From the NCBI GenBank assembly GCA_018401565.1, contig JAGYKS010000022.1:1-64000 (forward strand): DNA of 64,000 nt, in the 5' to 3' direction. The notes below the pieces were generated by a model, which was not told where the DNA came from, did no database searches, and saw only the letters and a program-made list of their open reading frames with translations. This DNA comes from Acidimicrobiales bacterium (lineage in GTDB: Bacteria; Actinomycetota; Acidimicrobiia; Acidimicrobiales; Acidimicrobilacustridaceae). This document shows, one piece after another, positions 1 to 9,742 of this stretch. Every line of letters begins with the position of its first letter. Position 1 is the stretch's first letter. A program made the translations under genes and the position numbers.

Positions 1-4
1 GGGG

Positions 5-815
5 TCAGGCTGCGTGGCCAGTGCAGTCTCGCCACAAAAACGCCGCCATCTGCGCCCTGTTCACCACAACCTCGGGCCCGAACACCGTCGGATCGCCGTC
101 CAGCCCGGTCGTGATGTTGTTCGCCTTCAGCCAGCACGTCCCCTCGGCAAAAAAGGCCCCGGGGGAAACATCGACAAACCCACACTCTGCTGGCGCATCA
201 GGCCGACCGTTGGCCCGCCACAAAAACGCCGCCATCTGCGCCCTGTTCACCACAACCTCGGGCCCGTAGATCTCCGGATTGCCGTCCAACCCGGTCGTGA
301 TGTTGTTCGCCCTCAGCCAGCACGTCCCCTCGGCAAAAAAGGCCTCAGGAGAAACATCGGTAAACCCGCACTCCGTTGGCGTTTCAGGCCGACCATTGGC
401 CCTCCACAAAAACGCCGCCATCTGCGCCCTGTTCACCACAACATTGGGCCCGTAGACCTCCGGATTGCCGTCCAACCCGGTCGTGATGTCGTTCAGCTTC
501 AGCCAGCAGGTGCCACGGGCGAAGTAATCCTCAGCAGTAACGTCAAGGAACCCACACTGCGCTGGCGCCAGTTCAGGAGAAACCGACGCTGGGGTTACCA
601 GCCTCGGCTGCTGCGTCGGACACCCCGGGTGTCACCACGCTCACCGCAGCCACCACCAGTGCCGACCACCAGCACCACCCTCGACAGCGAGCAGGACGCG
701 CCCCTGCCGGCGGCCGACCATCAACCCTGGGATGCGCCTCACTGCATGACCTCCCGCAGGGGACTCGGATTCCGGGTCGCCCGTTCAATCCTGCGGCCGG
801 CCGCACTGCAGACAC
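5..815 (-). CDS. secreted SLH-like repeat protein, N-terminus frameshifted
   Basis: The C-terminal part reads cleanly from about 633 down to the stop at 5-7 and consists of repeats of about 62 residues. Each repeat has a CGF-DV segment, a GTCWL segment, an ITTG-DG turn and the core NRAQMAAFLWR, similar in layout to S-layer homology domains. Each repeat carries two cysteines about 14-17 residues apart, which could form a disulfide. The N-terminal part (573-815, GTG start at 815) lies in another frame and contains a hydrophobic stretch ending in an AAAEA-like region, as in a signal peptide. Joining them needs a one-base shift near 575-600. Function is probably cell-surface attachment; no catalytic domain is visible. 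The exact start is uncertain, and an ATG at 721 is an alternative. Confidence 0.6.
33..590 (-). repeat. 186-bp tandem repeat inside the surface protein gene
   Basis: Almost identical stretches beginning CACAAAAACGCCGCCATC occur at 33, 219 and 405, exactly 186 bp (62 codons) apart, with a more diverged fourth unit up to about 590. Identity at the DNA level implies recent duplication or gene conversion between units. The unit length is a multiple of three, so copy-number changes keep the frame. Confidence 0.85.
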
Positions 816-925
816 AAGTGTGGCCCACCAACGACCACGATCGATGGCACCGGGCTGCTTGTTGTTGCAGCATTCAGTCCCCGGCTATCGCCCACACGAC
901 CAGGTCCCGCTCGCCGCAGGACGGT

Positions 926-1744
926 TTACGGCCAGCGATAGGCCTCGGGCCGTCGGTCGCCAAGCTGCGGGAGCTGCGTGCGCACCTCGGCGATCCAGTC
1001 GGTGTTCACGTCGGCGGCCACCACCTCCCCGGACGGCAACGCTCCGGTGGCTTCGGCCAGCACCGTCCCCCACGGGTCCACCACCATGGAATGGCCGTGC
1101 CAGTCCAGCCCCTCCCCGCTTGACCCGACCTGGGCGGCAGCCACCACGTACACCTGATTCTCGATCGCCCGAGCCCGAAGCAACGTCTCCCAATGCGGCG
1201 GCCCGGTCACAGCAGTGAATGCTGCAGGAACCACCAGAACATCTGCTCCCCGCAACGCAGCGATACGAGCCAGCTCGGGAAACCGGAGGTCGTAACACGT
1301 AAGCCAGCCGATGCGCAGACCATCCACATCGGCGACCACAACCTCGTTGCCTGGGCTTATCACCTTCGACTCGTCGAAAACGGCGTCGGGGACCTGGGAG
1401 TCGAACAGGTGGATCTTTCGGTAGCCAGCTACAACCTCACCGTGAGGATCCACCAGCACTGACGTGTTGTGGCATTGATCCCCGGACCGCTCCACGATGG
1501 ACCCAGCCACCAACCACACCCTGGCGTCGGCGGCAGTCGAACGAGCCCAGGTCACCGTTGGGCCGTCGAGGAGCGATTCGGCGGCAGCAGCGAGCACCTC
1601 GTTGGGGCCCAGCACAGCAAAGAACTCCGGGAGCACCACCAACCCGGCACCGCCAGCCACGGCGTCACCGACCAGCGTCGACGCCTGTCGGAGGTTCGAC
1701 TCGCGCTCGGCCCCCGACGACATCTCGATGGCTGCAACGCGCAC
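926..1744 (-). CDS. carbon-nitrogen hydrolase (nitrilase superfamily)
   Basis: The protein is 272 residues from the GTG at 1744, the usual length for a nitrilase-superfamily amidase. The three catalytic residues are all in expected contexts: Glu in LVVLPEFF, Lys in GYRKIHLFD and Cys in WLTCYDLRFPE. These enzymes hydrolyse amides or nitriles through a cysteine thioester. This subgroup, with the YRKIHLFD motif, resembles Nit1/Nit2-like omega-amidases and deaminated-glutathione amidases, but the substrate cannot be read from sequence. The frame stays open upstream to 2110, but the conserved fold begins with VRVAAIEM at the GTG, so I chose that start. It is convergent with the surface protein on its left only in the sense of shared strand; no operon partner is obvious. 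Confidence 0.85.
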   Translation of the reverse strand: MRVAAIEMSSGAERESNLRQASTLVGDAVAGGAGLVVLPEFFAVLGPNEVLAAAAESLLDGPTVTWARSTAADARVWLVAGSIVERSGDQCHNTSVLVDPHGEVVAGYRKIHLFDSQVPDAVFDESKVISPGNEVVVADVDGLRIGWLTCYDLRFPELARIAALRGADVLVVPAAFTAVTGPPHWETLLRARAIENQVYVVAAAQVGSSGEGLDWHGHSMVVDPWGTVLAEATGALPSGEVVAADVNTDWIAEVRTQLPQLGDRRPEAYRWP

Positions 1745-1907
1745 GCTGCCGACCGTACCAGTGCCACTGTGATCCGACAGCGCGTTGGACGGTGCGCAGC
1801 GTCGGTCGTTGAGCGCGAACGATGGCGCCCTGGACCCAGTCGGGCAGTAGAACAGTCCGAGGGTTCTGACCCCGTCAGGTGCAGGCAAAGCGACCAGGAG
1901 ACCACCC

Positions 1908-2255
1908 GTGGACATCGCATTTTCGATCCTGTCAATCGCTCTGGCGATGGTGTGTGTGCTGGTCGCGGCCGCCGAGTTCACGGGCCAGCCGGCAATCGTG
2001 GACACCATGGACCGTCTGGGAGCGACCCGGATCATCCCTGTGCTGGTGGCAGCCAAGATGATCGCGGCAGTGGCTCTGCTGGTCGGCTTGGCCCTTGCGC
2101 AGGTCGGCATCGCAGCCGCAGGCGGGTTGGTCGCCTACTTCGTGCTGGCTGTCGGTGCCCACCTTCGGGTGCGGGACTCATTGACCGACACCGCTGCGGC
2201 CATTGTGCTGGCGTCGCTGTCAGCGGTGACCCTGGCCGCAGGACTGGCCGGGTGA
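1908..2255 (+). CDS. DoxX-like small integral membrane protein
   Basis: A 115-residue protein with about four predicted transmembrane helices: an N-terminal one, a central alanine/valine-rich pair around residues 40-85, and a C-terminal one. The pattern AAEFTGQPAIVD-MDRLG followed by an AAKMIAAVALLVGL helix fits the DoxX-like (DoxX_2) family, whose biochemical role is unsettled. Start is the GTG at 1908, supported by an AGGAG Shine-Dalgarno sequence about 7 bases upstream. It is divergent from the nitrilase-family gene and convergent with the next small membrane protein. Confidence 0.7.
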   Translation: MDIAFSILSIALAMVCVLVAAAEFTGQPAIVDTMDRLGATRIIPVLVAAKMIAAVALLVGLALAQVGIAAAGGLVAYFVLAVGAHLRVRDSLTDTAAAIVLASLSAVTLAAGLAG

Positions 2256-2287
2256 CCTTGCCGCTGCCAACGAACCGACCCCTGACG

Positions 2288-2835
2288 TCAGCTGCCGATG
2301 CTGCTGTAGCGCACCTCATCAACATCACACGAGGGTCGACCTCTGGGTTCGGTGAACGTGACGATGACCCAGTCAGTGGACTGGCCAGGCTCGAGCGTGT
2401 CGACATAGCCGTTGTCTTCCAACAGCAGTGACCCGTCAGCATCGGTGAAGCGGATCCTGACCGTGAAGGAACGGTCCCGATCAGAGGTGTTGGTGATCCT
2501 GCCGGCGGCACGCACGTCGCCGAAGCTGTCGACACCGCACTCCGATACTTCAACGTCGTAGTCCGCTGGGTCTGCCACCCCGAAGCTGGACTCGATTTCG
2601 TCAACCGCCCGATTGGCGAAATAGATCACGGCCCCGGTCACGGCCAGACCCGAGCACCCCCAGCACGATCAGTGCCACCACGGCCACCTTCACGCATCCC
2701 GACGTCGTCTGCGAATCGGTGCCAGCCGAGGGTGCAGAACCCGCAGCGGCGGCGGCGGCGAAGCGGGCGGCGGGCGGCGGTGGCGAAGCGGGCAGCGGCG
2801 GAGCTGGCGGATCCAGTTGGGTCGGGCTGGATCCA
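2288..2835 (-). CDS. small membrane-anchored protein with extracytoplasmic beta domain, frameshifted
   Basis: The C-terminal 117 residues (2288-2641) form a beta-rich domain with a CGVDSFGDVRAAGRITN segment and a LEPGQSTDW segment, like FxLYD/DUF domains that follow a membrane anchor. Upstream, in another frame, is a proline/alanine-rich stretch and a transmembrane helix (VKVAVVALIVLGVLG) that would sit directly before it, so a one-base break near 2640-2650 is inferred. No convincing start codon is visible. A GTG at 2693 overlaps the stop of the upstream gene as GTGA, but the Pro/Ala-rich coding extends past it to about 2835. Role unknown. Confidence 0.5.
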
Positions 2836-4204
2836 CCCCGACGGTGACGTCGCCGTAATCCCCGTTCAGCGTGATGACCCCGGTGGGGGAACAGTTCCAG
2901 CCGCCGCCGTCGTCCTCGGCGCTGCCGCGCTCGGGGAACAGGCGTGCGAACTCCCCATCTCGCACCACCAGCATCATCCCGCAGGCCGGCGGCGAATTGG
3001 TCGACGGGTTGGTCGGTGCGTGGAGACCACCGCCATCCCATGAGGTGACCGACAGCGCCTGCTCGAGCACGCATTCCCGCTCGATCACACCATCATTCAG
3101 ATCGGCACAGGCATTGGCGGCGGTGACGAACAGGAGATACGCCGACATGGCCTGGATACCCAACCCGGCGATCTTGCCCGACGGGTTGTAGGTCTCCATC
3201 AGCTCCAGGTAGCGAGCCGTCGCCGGAGACTGGTCTGCCTCCTCGAGCGGCGAGTACACCGTGCGCACCACCATGCCCTCGGCCAGTTCACCGGCGCCGT
3301 CGGTCATGGCGGAGTCGTAGAAGTTCGTCTCCTGCAAGATGAGCGGGGGTCGGTACCCGATCTCATCCATCGACCGCATCAGCGACACCAGAGTGGCGGG
3401 CTCGCCCACCAGATGGACCATGGTGATGTTGTTGTCCTTGAGCCGCTGGGCGAACGGGGCCCAGTTGGCCTCGCCCACGGCGTTGTAGGGGATCTCGTCG
3501 ACGATCGTGAAGCCGCCAACCACCTCCATGCTCTCGACGGTCTGGCGGGCCACCAGCTCGGTGGCACCAACGTTGCCGTACAGCACCGCCACCCGCTCAA
3601 GATCCTCGGGTCGGTTGTCACGGGCCCATTCGAACCAGCCAGCCGAGCGCACGTCGACGGGGTTGGGGATTGGCCGCCGCCATGCCATTGGACATCGCCT
3701 TGATCGGGGTGACCTGGAAGCCGGGGATGTCGATCATGTCGCACTCGTGGAATCGGGGAAGACCTGATCGTCAAACACCAGACCGCCTCCCACCAGCGCG
3801 AACACGTTGTCGCACGCCTCCTCGATCACCGTGGGCACGCTGACCAGGGCGGCATCAAGCTCAACCAGCTCCAGTGGCAGGCCTTGCACGCCACCTTGCT
3901 CATTGCACCAGGCGATGAAGGCCTTGGCGGCATCCTCCACCTCGATGTTGAGCCCCGGTCGGGCCTCAAAACCCTTGTCGGTGGGTGTGCCGACCTTCAG
4001 CGTCGGTCCACCGTTTTGAGCTGGGTCCACGGTGGCATCCCCGGGGCCACACGGAGCCTGGATGCTGCCGAAGTCCGCCGACGCAGCAGGCGTCGCCGGT
4101 GGATCGGCATCAACAGCGGTGTCGTCACCGCCACCCCTGCTGGAGCACGCCCCAGCGACCAGCACAGTGGCCACGACAATGGCGATGAACGGACGAATGC
4201 GCAT
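2690..4204 (-). CDS. ABC transporter substrate-binding lipoprotein 1 (branched-chain amino acid type), frameshifted
   Basis: The N-terminus has a lipoprotein signal (hydrophobic VVATVLVAGAC, then Cys). The body is a type-1 periplasmic binding fold of the Leu/Ile/Val-binding family: LKVGTPTDKGFE, an ALVGGGLVFDD segment, then DLERVAVLYGNVGATE and the C-lobe RPPLILQETNFYDSAM. Two frame breaks are needed, near 3750 (in a CCCC run) and near 3665 (CCCC run); a short third-frame piece DMIDIPGFQVTPIKAMSN bridges them. After GDYGDVTVGVDP (about 2840) the frame becomes arginine-rich and probably non-coding, so the true stop is likely near 2835. No permease or ATPase genes are nearby, so the partner transporter, if any, is elsewhere. 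Confidence 0.75.
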
Positions 4205-4335
4205 GACCAGTCCCCCTCGGTGGCGCCCAAGTCCCCCCTGGACGCCTCCGACACCCTACCCACCGGCACCCACCACCCACCGGCACCCACCAGCGCATCG
4301 CCCCGTCTGGGCAACGTCGCAACGGAGGAGGGGAC

Positions 4336-4986
4336 TCAGGCGCTGACCTCGTAGGCGCACACGTGAGAGCCGGTGCCTTTGTGGGTGACCCGCTCGATGG
4401 TGGCCTCGGGGATGAGGTCGCGCAGGAACTCAAGTTCGGTGGTGCACGCCTGGCTGTAGCGGGCCGCCACCGACCAGATGGCACAGCTGTGGAGATTGAT
4501 CCGGTAGCGCTCTGGCGAGCACTCGTCGAAATCGGTGAGGTAGCCCTCAGCGTCCAGCAACTTGGCGACCTCGGCAACCTTGTCGCGCAGGGTGCCACCG
4601 GTGAGCTTGCCGTTGAGCTGGGCCACCCGACTCCGGCGCCGCCGCTCGAACACCCGGTCGATGAGTTCGGGGTCCTCATCTTCGATGTGCGACAGGATCT
4701 CGATGGTCAGGTTGTTGTTGGCCCCCGCGAACAGCGCCTCGGTGCGTTCGGTGGCGAAGTAATGGTCGGCAGGACGGCCAGGCTGGCCCCGCTCCTGCTG
4801 GGAGTCCACGTAACCGGCCGCACGCAACGACTTGAGTTGCTGACGCACGGCACTCGACGAGATGCCGAGAATCTCGCCCAGCTCGTCGGCGGTTGCCTCT
4901 CCCTGACGCTTGAGGACGTCCAGAACGCGCCGCTGCGTGGCAGAGATGGGAGCGTCGGTAGGATCCACAGCGAGATGGTACCCCAC
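4336..4986 (-). CDS. sufR: SufR-like Fe-S-sensing transcriptional repressor
   Basis: A 216-residue protein with an N-terminal winged helix-turn-helix (RRVLDVLKRQGEATADELG, then SSSAVRQQLKSLRAAGYV). The C-terminal half contains cysteines in DFDECSPE, NLHSCAIW, YSQACTTE and SHVCAYE, suited to binding an Fe-S cluster. SufR-family proteins repress suf operons when cluster-loaded, and this gene is divergent from sufB with a shared 180-bp promoter region, which supports the assignment. The start is the GTG at 4986 with an AAAGGAC Shine-Dalgarno sequence just upstream. The exact cluster ligands are inferred. Confidence 0.8.
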   Translation of the reverse strand: MGYHLAVDPTDAPISATQRRVLDVLKRQGEATADELGEILGISSSAVRQQLKSLRAAGYVDSQQERGQPGRPADHYFATERTEALFAGANNNLTIEILSHIEDEDPELIDRVFERRRRSRVAQLNGKLTGGTLRDKVAEVAKLLDAEGYLTDFDECSPERYRINLHSCAIWSVAARYSQACTTELEFLRDLIPEATIERVTHKGTGSHVCAYEVSA

Positions 4987-5075
4987 CCGGGTCCTTTTTT
5001 CGAGTTTCGCAATCCGTAAGTTGTAAAACGCTGCTAGGGTTTTTCGTAAGACCAGACGCCGTCAGGAGACAGCCG
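4987..5075. promoter_or_regulatory. divergent sufR/suf operon control region
   Basis: This AT-richer stretch separates sufR from the suf operon. It contains the direct repeat CGTAAG at 5015-5020 and 5045-5050, 30 bp apart (about three helical turns), flanking a GCTAGGGT element. A SufR operator would be expected here, but I see no clear palindrome and do not assign promoter boxes. Confidence 0.4.
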
Positions 5076-5171
5076 ATGATCATCAAGCACCAAGGCGTCA
5101 CCAACCGAAGTGAACCGACCCCCACTCACCACGGGTGCGCCCCGATGGTGGCCGAGGATGGACTGCGATGA
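5076..5171 (+). CDS. 31-residue leader ORF coupled to sufB
   Basis: ATG at 5076 is preceded by CAGGAG at a spacing of about 7 bases, a better ribosome-binding site than that of sufB itself. The peptide begins [19 protein letters not shown] and contains one Cys and several His. Its TGA (5169-5171) overlaps the sufB ATG (5168-5170) as ATGA, so sufB could be translated by coupling. The peptide matches no family I recognise. It may be a regulatory leader or simply a spurious ORF. Confidence 0.45.
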   Translation: MIIKHQGVTNRSEPTPTHHGCAPMVAEDGLR

Positions 5172-6612
5172 CCCCCCCGTCGAACGAAGTGACCGAACTG
5201 GCCGAGCGCGAGTACCAGCACGGGTTTGTGACCGACATCGAAACCGAGGTCATCCCCAAGGGCCTCGACGAGGACGTTGTCCGACTCATCTCGTCAAAAA
5301 AGAACGAGCCGGAATGGCTGCTGGAATGGCGACTGGCCGCCTACCGCCATTGGGTGACCATGAGTGAGCCCACCTGGCAGAAGGCCCACTACCCCTCCAT
5401 CGACTTTCAGGACATCGCCTACTGGGCCGCCCCCAAGCCCAAGCCCAAGCTCAACAGCCTCGATGAAGTTGACCCCGAGCTCCGCGAGATGTTCGACAAG
5501 CTCGGCATCTCGCTGGCCGAACAGGAACGCCTGAGCAACGTGGCGGTCGACGCCATCGTGGACTCGGTGTCAGTGGCCACCACGTTCAAGGCCAAGCTGG
5601 CCGAAGCCGGGGTGATCTTCTGCTCGTTCTCCGAGGCGGTGGCCGAACATCCCGACCTGGTGCGGGCCAACCTCGGCTCGGTCGTGCCGGTGCGCGACAA
5701 CTACTACGCCGCCCTCAACTCGGCAGTGTTTTCTGACGGGTCGTTTTGCTACATCCCCGCCGGCGTGCGGTGCCCGATGGAACTGTCCACCTACTTCCGC
5801 ATCAACTCGGCCCAGACCGGCCAGTTCGAGCGCACCCTCATCGTGGCCGAGGAGGGTTCCTACGTCAGCTACCTCGAGGGCTGCACCGCCCCCATGCGTG
5901 ACGAGAACCAGCTGCATGCCGCCGTGGTTGAACTGGTGGCCCACACCGACGCCCAGATCAAGTACGCCACCGTCCAGAACTGGTACCCCGGCGACGCCGA
6001 GGGTCGCGGCGGGATCTACAACTTCGTCACCAAGCGAGGCAAGTGTGCCGGCGACCGGTCCAAGATCTCGTGGACCCAGGTGGAGACCGGCTCGGCCATC
6101 ACCTGGAAGTACCCCAGCGTCGTCTTGCAGGGCGACGACTCGGTGGGCGAGTTCTACTCGGTGGCACTCACCGCCGGCCGCCAGCAAGCCGACACCGGCA
6201 CCAAGATGATCCACATCGGCAAGAACACGTCCAGCACCATCGTGAGCAAGGGCATCTCGGCCGCCCACGGCCAGAACACCTACCGGGGCCAGGTCAAGGT
6301 GCTGCGGTCGGCACAGGGAGCCCGCAACTTCACCCAGTGCGACTCGCTGCTGATAGGCAGCGATTGCGGAGCGCACACCGTGCCCTACATCGAGGTGAAG
6401 AACGCCTCGGCGCAGGTGGAGCACGAGGCGTCAACGTCCAAGATCGGCGAGGACCAGATGTTCTACTGCCGCCAGCGCGGCATCTCCGAAGAAGACGCCA
6501 CCTCGATGATCGTGAACGGCTTTTGCCGCGAGGTATTCAACGAACTGCCCATGGAATTCGCCGTTGAGGCGCAACGGCTTTTGAGTGTGAGCCTGGAAGG
6601 AAGTGTCGGCTG

Positions 6613-6613
<1 letters not shown>
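5168..6613 (+). CDS. sufB: Fe-S cluster assembly scaffold protein SufB
   Basis: A 481-residue protein of normal SufB length. Recognisable segments are the [18 protein letters not shown] start, the middle beta-helix entry [40 protein letters not shown], the [20 protein letters not shown] segment and the C-terminal [20 protein letters not shown]. SufB forms the SufBC2D scaffold on which [4Fe-4S] clusters are built. ATG at 5168 is chosen because it gives the normal N-terminus; an upstream in-frame GTG at 5135 is possible. The stop overlaps sufC as TGATG. Intact, with no frame break. Confidence 0.96.
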
Positions 6614-7376
<763 letters not shown>

Positions 7377-7380
<4 letters not shown>

Positions 7381-8796
7381 GTGCCCCGGCCGTGGCCGCC
7401 ACCCTGGCCGACCTGCGCCCGGCGCCGGGTTCCCCGGTGCCGGCATGGCTCGCTGACACCCGCGAGTGGGCGCTGGGCCAGCTTGAGGTGCTGGGTCTGC
7501 CCACCCAGCGTGACGAGGACTGGAAGTACCTGCGACTTGCCCCGGTGCTCGACGTGTCGTTTGCCGTCAGTTCGCCACGCCGACAGCCACGGCCTCACCG
7601 CCGAGGCGCTGGCGACGCTGGCTCCCGATCTGGGCGGGTTTCGTCTGGTGTTTGCCAACGGCCATCTGGTTGCCGAACTGTCGACGATGCCCGACCCCGG
7701 CAGTGGCGTCACGGTGGCGTCACTGGCCTCGGTGCTGGCCACTGATCCCGACCGCCTCGAGCCGCTGTTCGCCGGTCGCACTGCCCCCGCCGACGGTATG
7801 GCAGCGTTGAACCTGGCTCTGGCTGACGACGGTGCCTTCATCCATCTGGCAACCGGTGCCCACGCCGATGCCCCCATTCATGTGGTGTTCTGCACCACCG
7901 ATGTGGGCCACCCCGTGCTGGCCAGTACGCACTCACTGGTGGTGGCTGACCCCGACAGCTCGGCCACGGTTGTCGAGACCCACATCGGCGTAGGCCCGCT
8001 GGCCGGCGCCGCATGTGCCAACGCCGTCACCCGAGTGGTGCTGGCACCCCAGGCCACGGTGCACCACTACACGGTGCAGGATCTCCCCGACACCGCCTTC
8101 CACCTCGGTGTTGTCGATGTCATCGCTGACCACGACAGCACCTTCACCGCACACACCCTGTCGCTGGGAGCGGCCATCGCCCGCCATGAGGTTCGCGTCC
8201 ACCTCGACGGCGACGGGGCCGACGCCACGGTCACCGGCCTCTATCAGCCCGCCGGCAACCAGTACCACGACCACCCGGTGCTGGTTGAGCACAACACCAC
8301 CAACTGCACCAGCCGTCAGATCTACAACGGCGTGCTCGACGACCACGGCCACGGGGTGTTCAACGGTCGCATCATGGTGGCACCCGCCGGCATGGGGACC
8401 GACGCCACCCAGTCCAACCGCAACCTGGTGCTGTCGGACCGGGCCGAGGTGGACACCCGGCCCCGACTGGAGATCCTGGCCGACGACGTGAAGTGCGCCC
8501 ACGGCGCAACCGTGGGCCAGCTCGACGAAACCGCCGTGCACTACCTGCGCACCCGCGGCATCCCCGAACCGGCGGCTCGCGGCATGCTCACCTACGCGTT
8601 TGCCACCGAGATGGTCGATCGCATCGGTCCACCCGCGCTGCGGGCGTGGGCGGCCCAGCTGGTGGCCGACCGCCTCGGCGCCGTGCTCGGTGACGACGGA
8701 CCGCCCCCCGACGCAAATCCAGACGCAGGCACAGGCACAGGCACCGGCACGGGCACGGGCACGGGATCCGTCCACACCGAGGAAGTGACCCCATGA
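7377..8796 (+). CDS. sufD: Fe-S assembly protein SufD, one frameshift
   Basis: The first 65 residues (MSAPAVAATLADL..., with the conserved RDEDWKYLRLAPV) run in the frame of the ATG at 7377; from about 7570 the rest is in the next frame. That part contains the SufD core (NQYHDHPVLVEHNTTNC), LDDHGHGVFNGRI and the C-terminal VHYLRTRGIPEPAARGML helix. The break lies near TTCGCCACGCC. Total length (about 472 residues) is normal for SufD, which partners SufB. The C-terminus ends in an unusual low-complexity tail of alternating Gly-Thr (8724-8766, six-base repeats). ATG overlaps the sufC stop (ATGA) and the stop overlaps sufT (ATGA). Confidence 0.9.
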
Positions 8797-9374
8797 TCTA
8801 CAGCCGCCATGAGCACAACCCGGTGACCATCGACCGGGACTGCAAGGCCACGCTCATCCCCAGCGGGGACACCATCGTGTTGCAGGCCGGCGTGACGGTC
8901 ACCGTGACCCAGGCCCTCGGTGGCAGCATCACGGTACAAACCGACCTGGGCCAGCTGGCCCGCATCTCGGGCGACGACGCCGTCGACCTGGGCTTGGGCG
9001 AGCTGCTTGAGCCGGCCGCCAGCACCGACGACACCGACAACGACACCGACAGCGACACGCCATTCGATGTCGAGCAGGTCATCGAGCGACTCAAGACGGT
9101 GTTCGACCCCGAGATCCCGGTGAACGTGGTCGACCTCGGGCTGATCTACGGCTGCGAGGCCATCGACCTGCCCGACGGCACCCATCGCGTGGAGATCAAG
9201 ATGTCCATGACCGCACCGGGGTGTGGCATGGGCGACGTGCTGCGCGACGATGCCCACCAGCGAGTGGCCGAGATGCCCGGAGTCAGCGAGGTCGACGTGG
9301 AGCTGGTGTGGGATCCCCCGTGGGACCTCAGCCGACTGTCCGACGCCGCCCGGCTGGAGCTGGGAATGGTGTGA
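8793..9374 (+). CDS. sufT: SufT, Fe-S cluster maturation protein with DUF59/MIP18 domain
   Basis: A 193-residue protein. Residues 1-75 form the SufT-specific N-terminal extension (RDCKATLIPSGDTIVLQAG), followed by an acidic linker of Asp-Thr repeats and a DUF59 domain from about residue 88. That domain has DPEIPVNVVDLGLIY, the invariant Cys in TAPGCGMG and the WDPPWD motif. The long form is characteristic of the suf-operon SufT family and contributes to Fe-S protein maturation. It overlaps sufD by four bases. Confidence 0.9.
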   Translation: MIYSRHEHNPVTIDRDCKATLIPSGDTIVLQAGVTVTVTQALGGSITVQTDLGQLARISGDDAVDLGLGELLEPAASTDDTDNDTDSDTPFDVEQVIERLKTVFDPEIPVNVVDLGLIYGCEAIDLPDGTHRVEIKMSMTAPGCGMGDVLRDDAHQRVAEMPGVSEVDVELVWDPPWDLSRLSDAARLELGMV

Positions 9375-9478
9375 GCACCCGTCGGGGCGACATGATCTGC
9401 ATACGGGTCGTCACGGCATCGCCACCAACGCCCGAGTTCTCAACAATTGCATTCCCCCAGAAGGACAAGGAGAAGCCA

Positions 9479-9741
9479 TGAAGGTATGGATCGATCAGGA
9501 CCTGTGCACCGGTGACGGACTGTGCGAAGAGATTGCGCCGGCCGTGTTCTTCGGCAAGGACGACGGCCTGTTCTACGTCAAGGAATCAGCCGACACGTTT
9601 GGCGCCGAGGTGAAGTTCGACGGTGAGGGCAGCCCCGCAGGCGCCGAGGGCATGGCCCGCATCCCCGACAACCTGGCCGAGGCCGTCATCGAGGCTGCCG
9701 AGGAATGCCCCGGCGAGTGCATCTTCATCGAAATCGAGTGA
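9479..9741 (+). CDS. single-cluster ferredoxin with Asp in the ligand motif
   Basis: An 87-residue acidic protein, with start ATG at 9479 supported by AAGGAG six bases upstream. The cluster motif is CTGDGLC near the N-terminus and CPGEC near the C-terminus, the arrangement of small mono-cluster actinobacterial ferredoxins with one ligand position replaced. Here the replacing residue is Asp (CX2DX2C), as in Pyrococcus furiosus ferredoxin, where Asp can ligate a [4Fe-4S] cluster. It lies 104 bp downstream of sufT and directly before mrp, so it may supply electrons to Fe-S assembly. The 104-bp gap holds nothing else that I can identify. Confidence 0.88.
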
Positions 9742-9742
9742 C

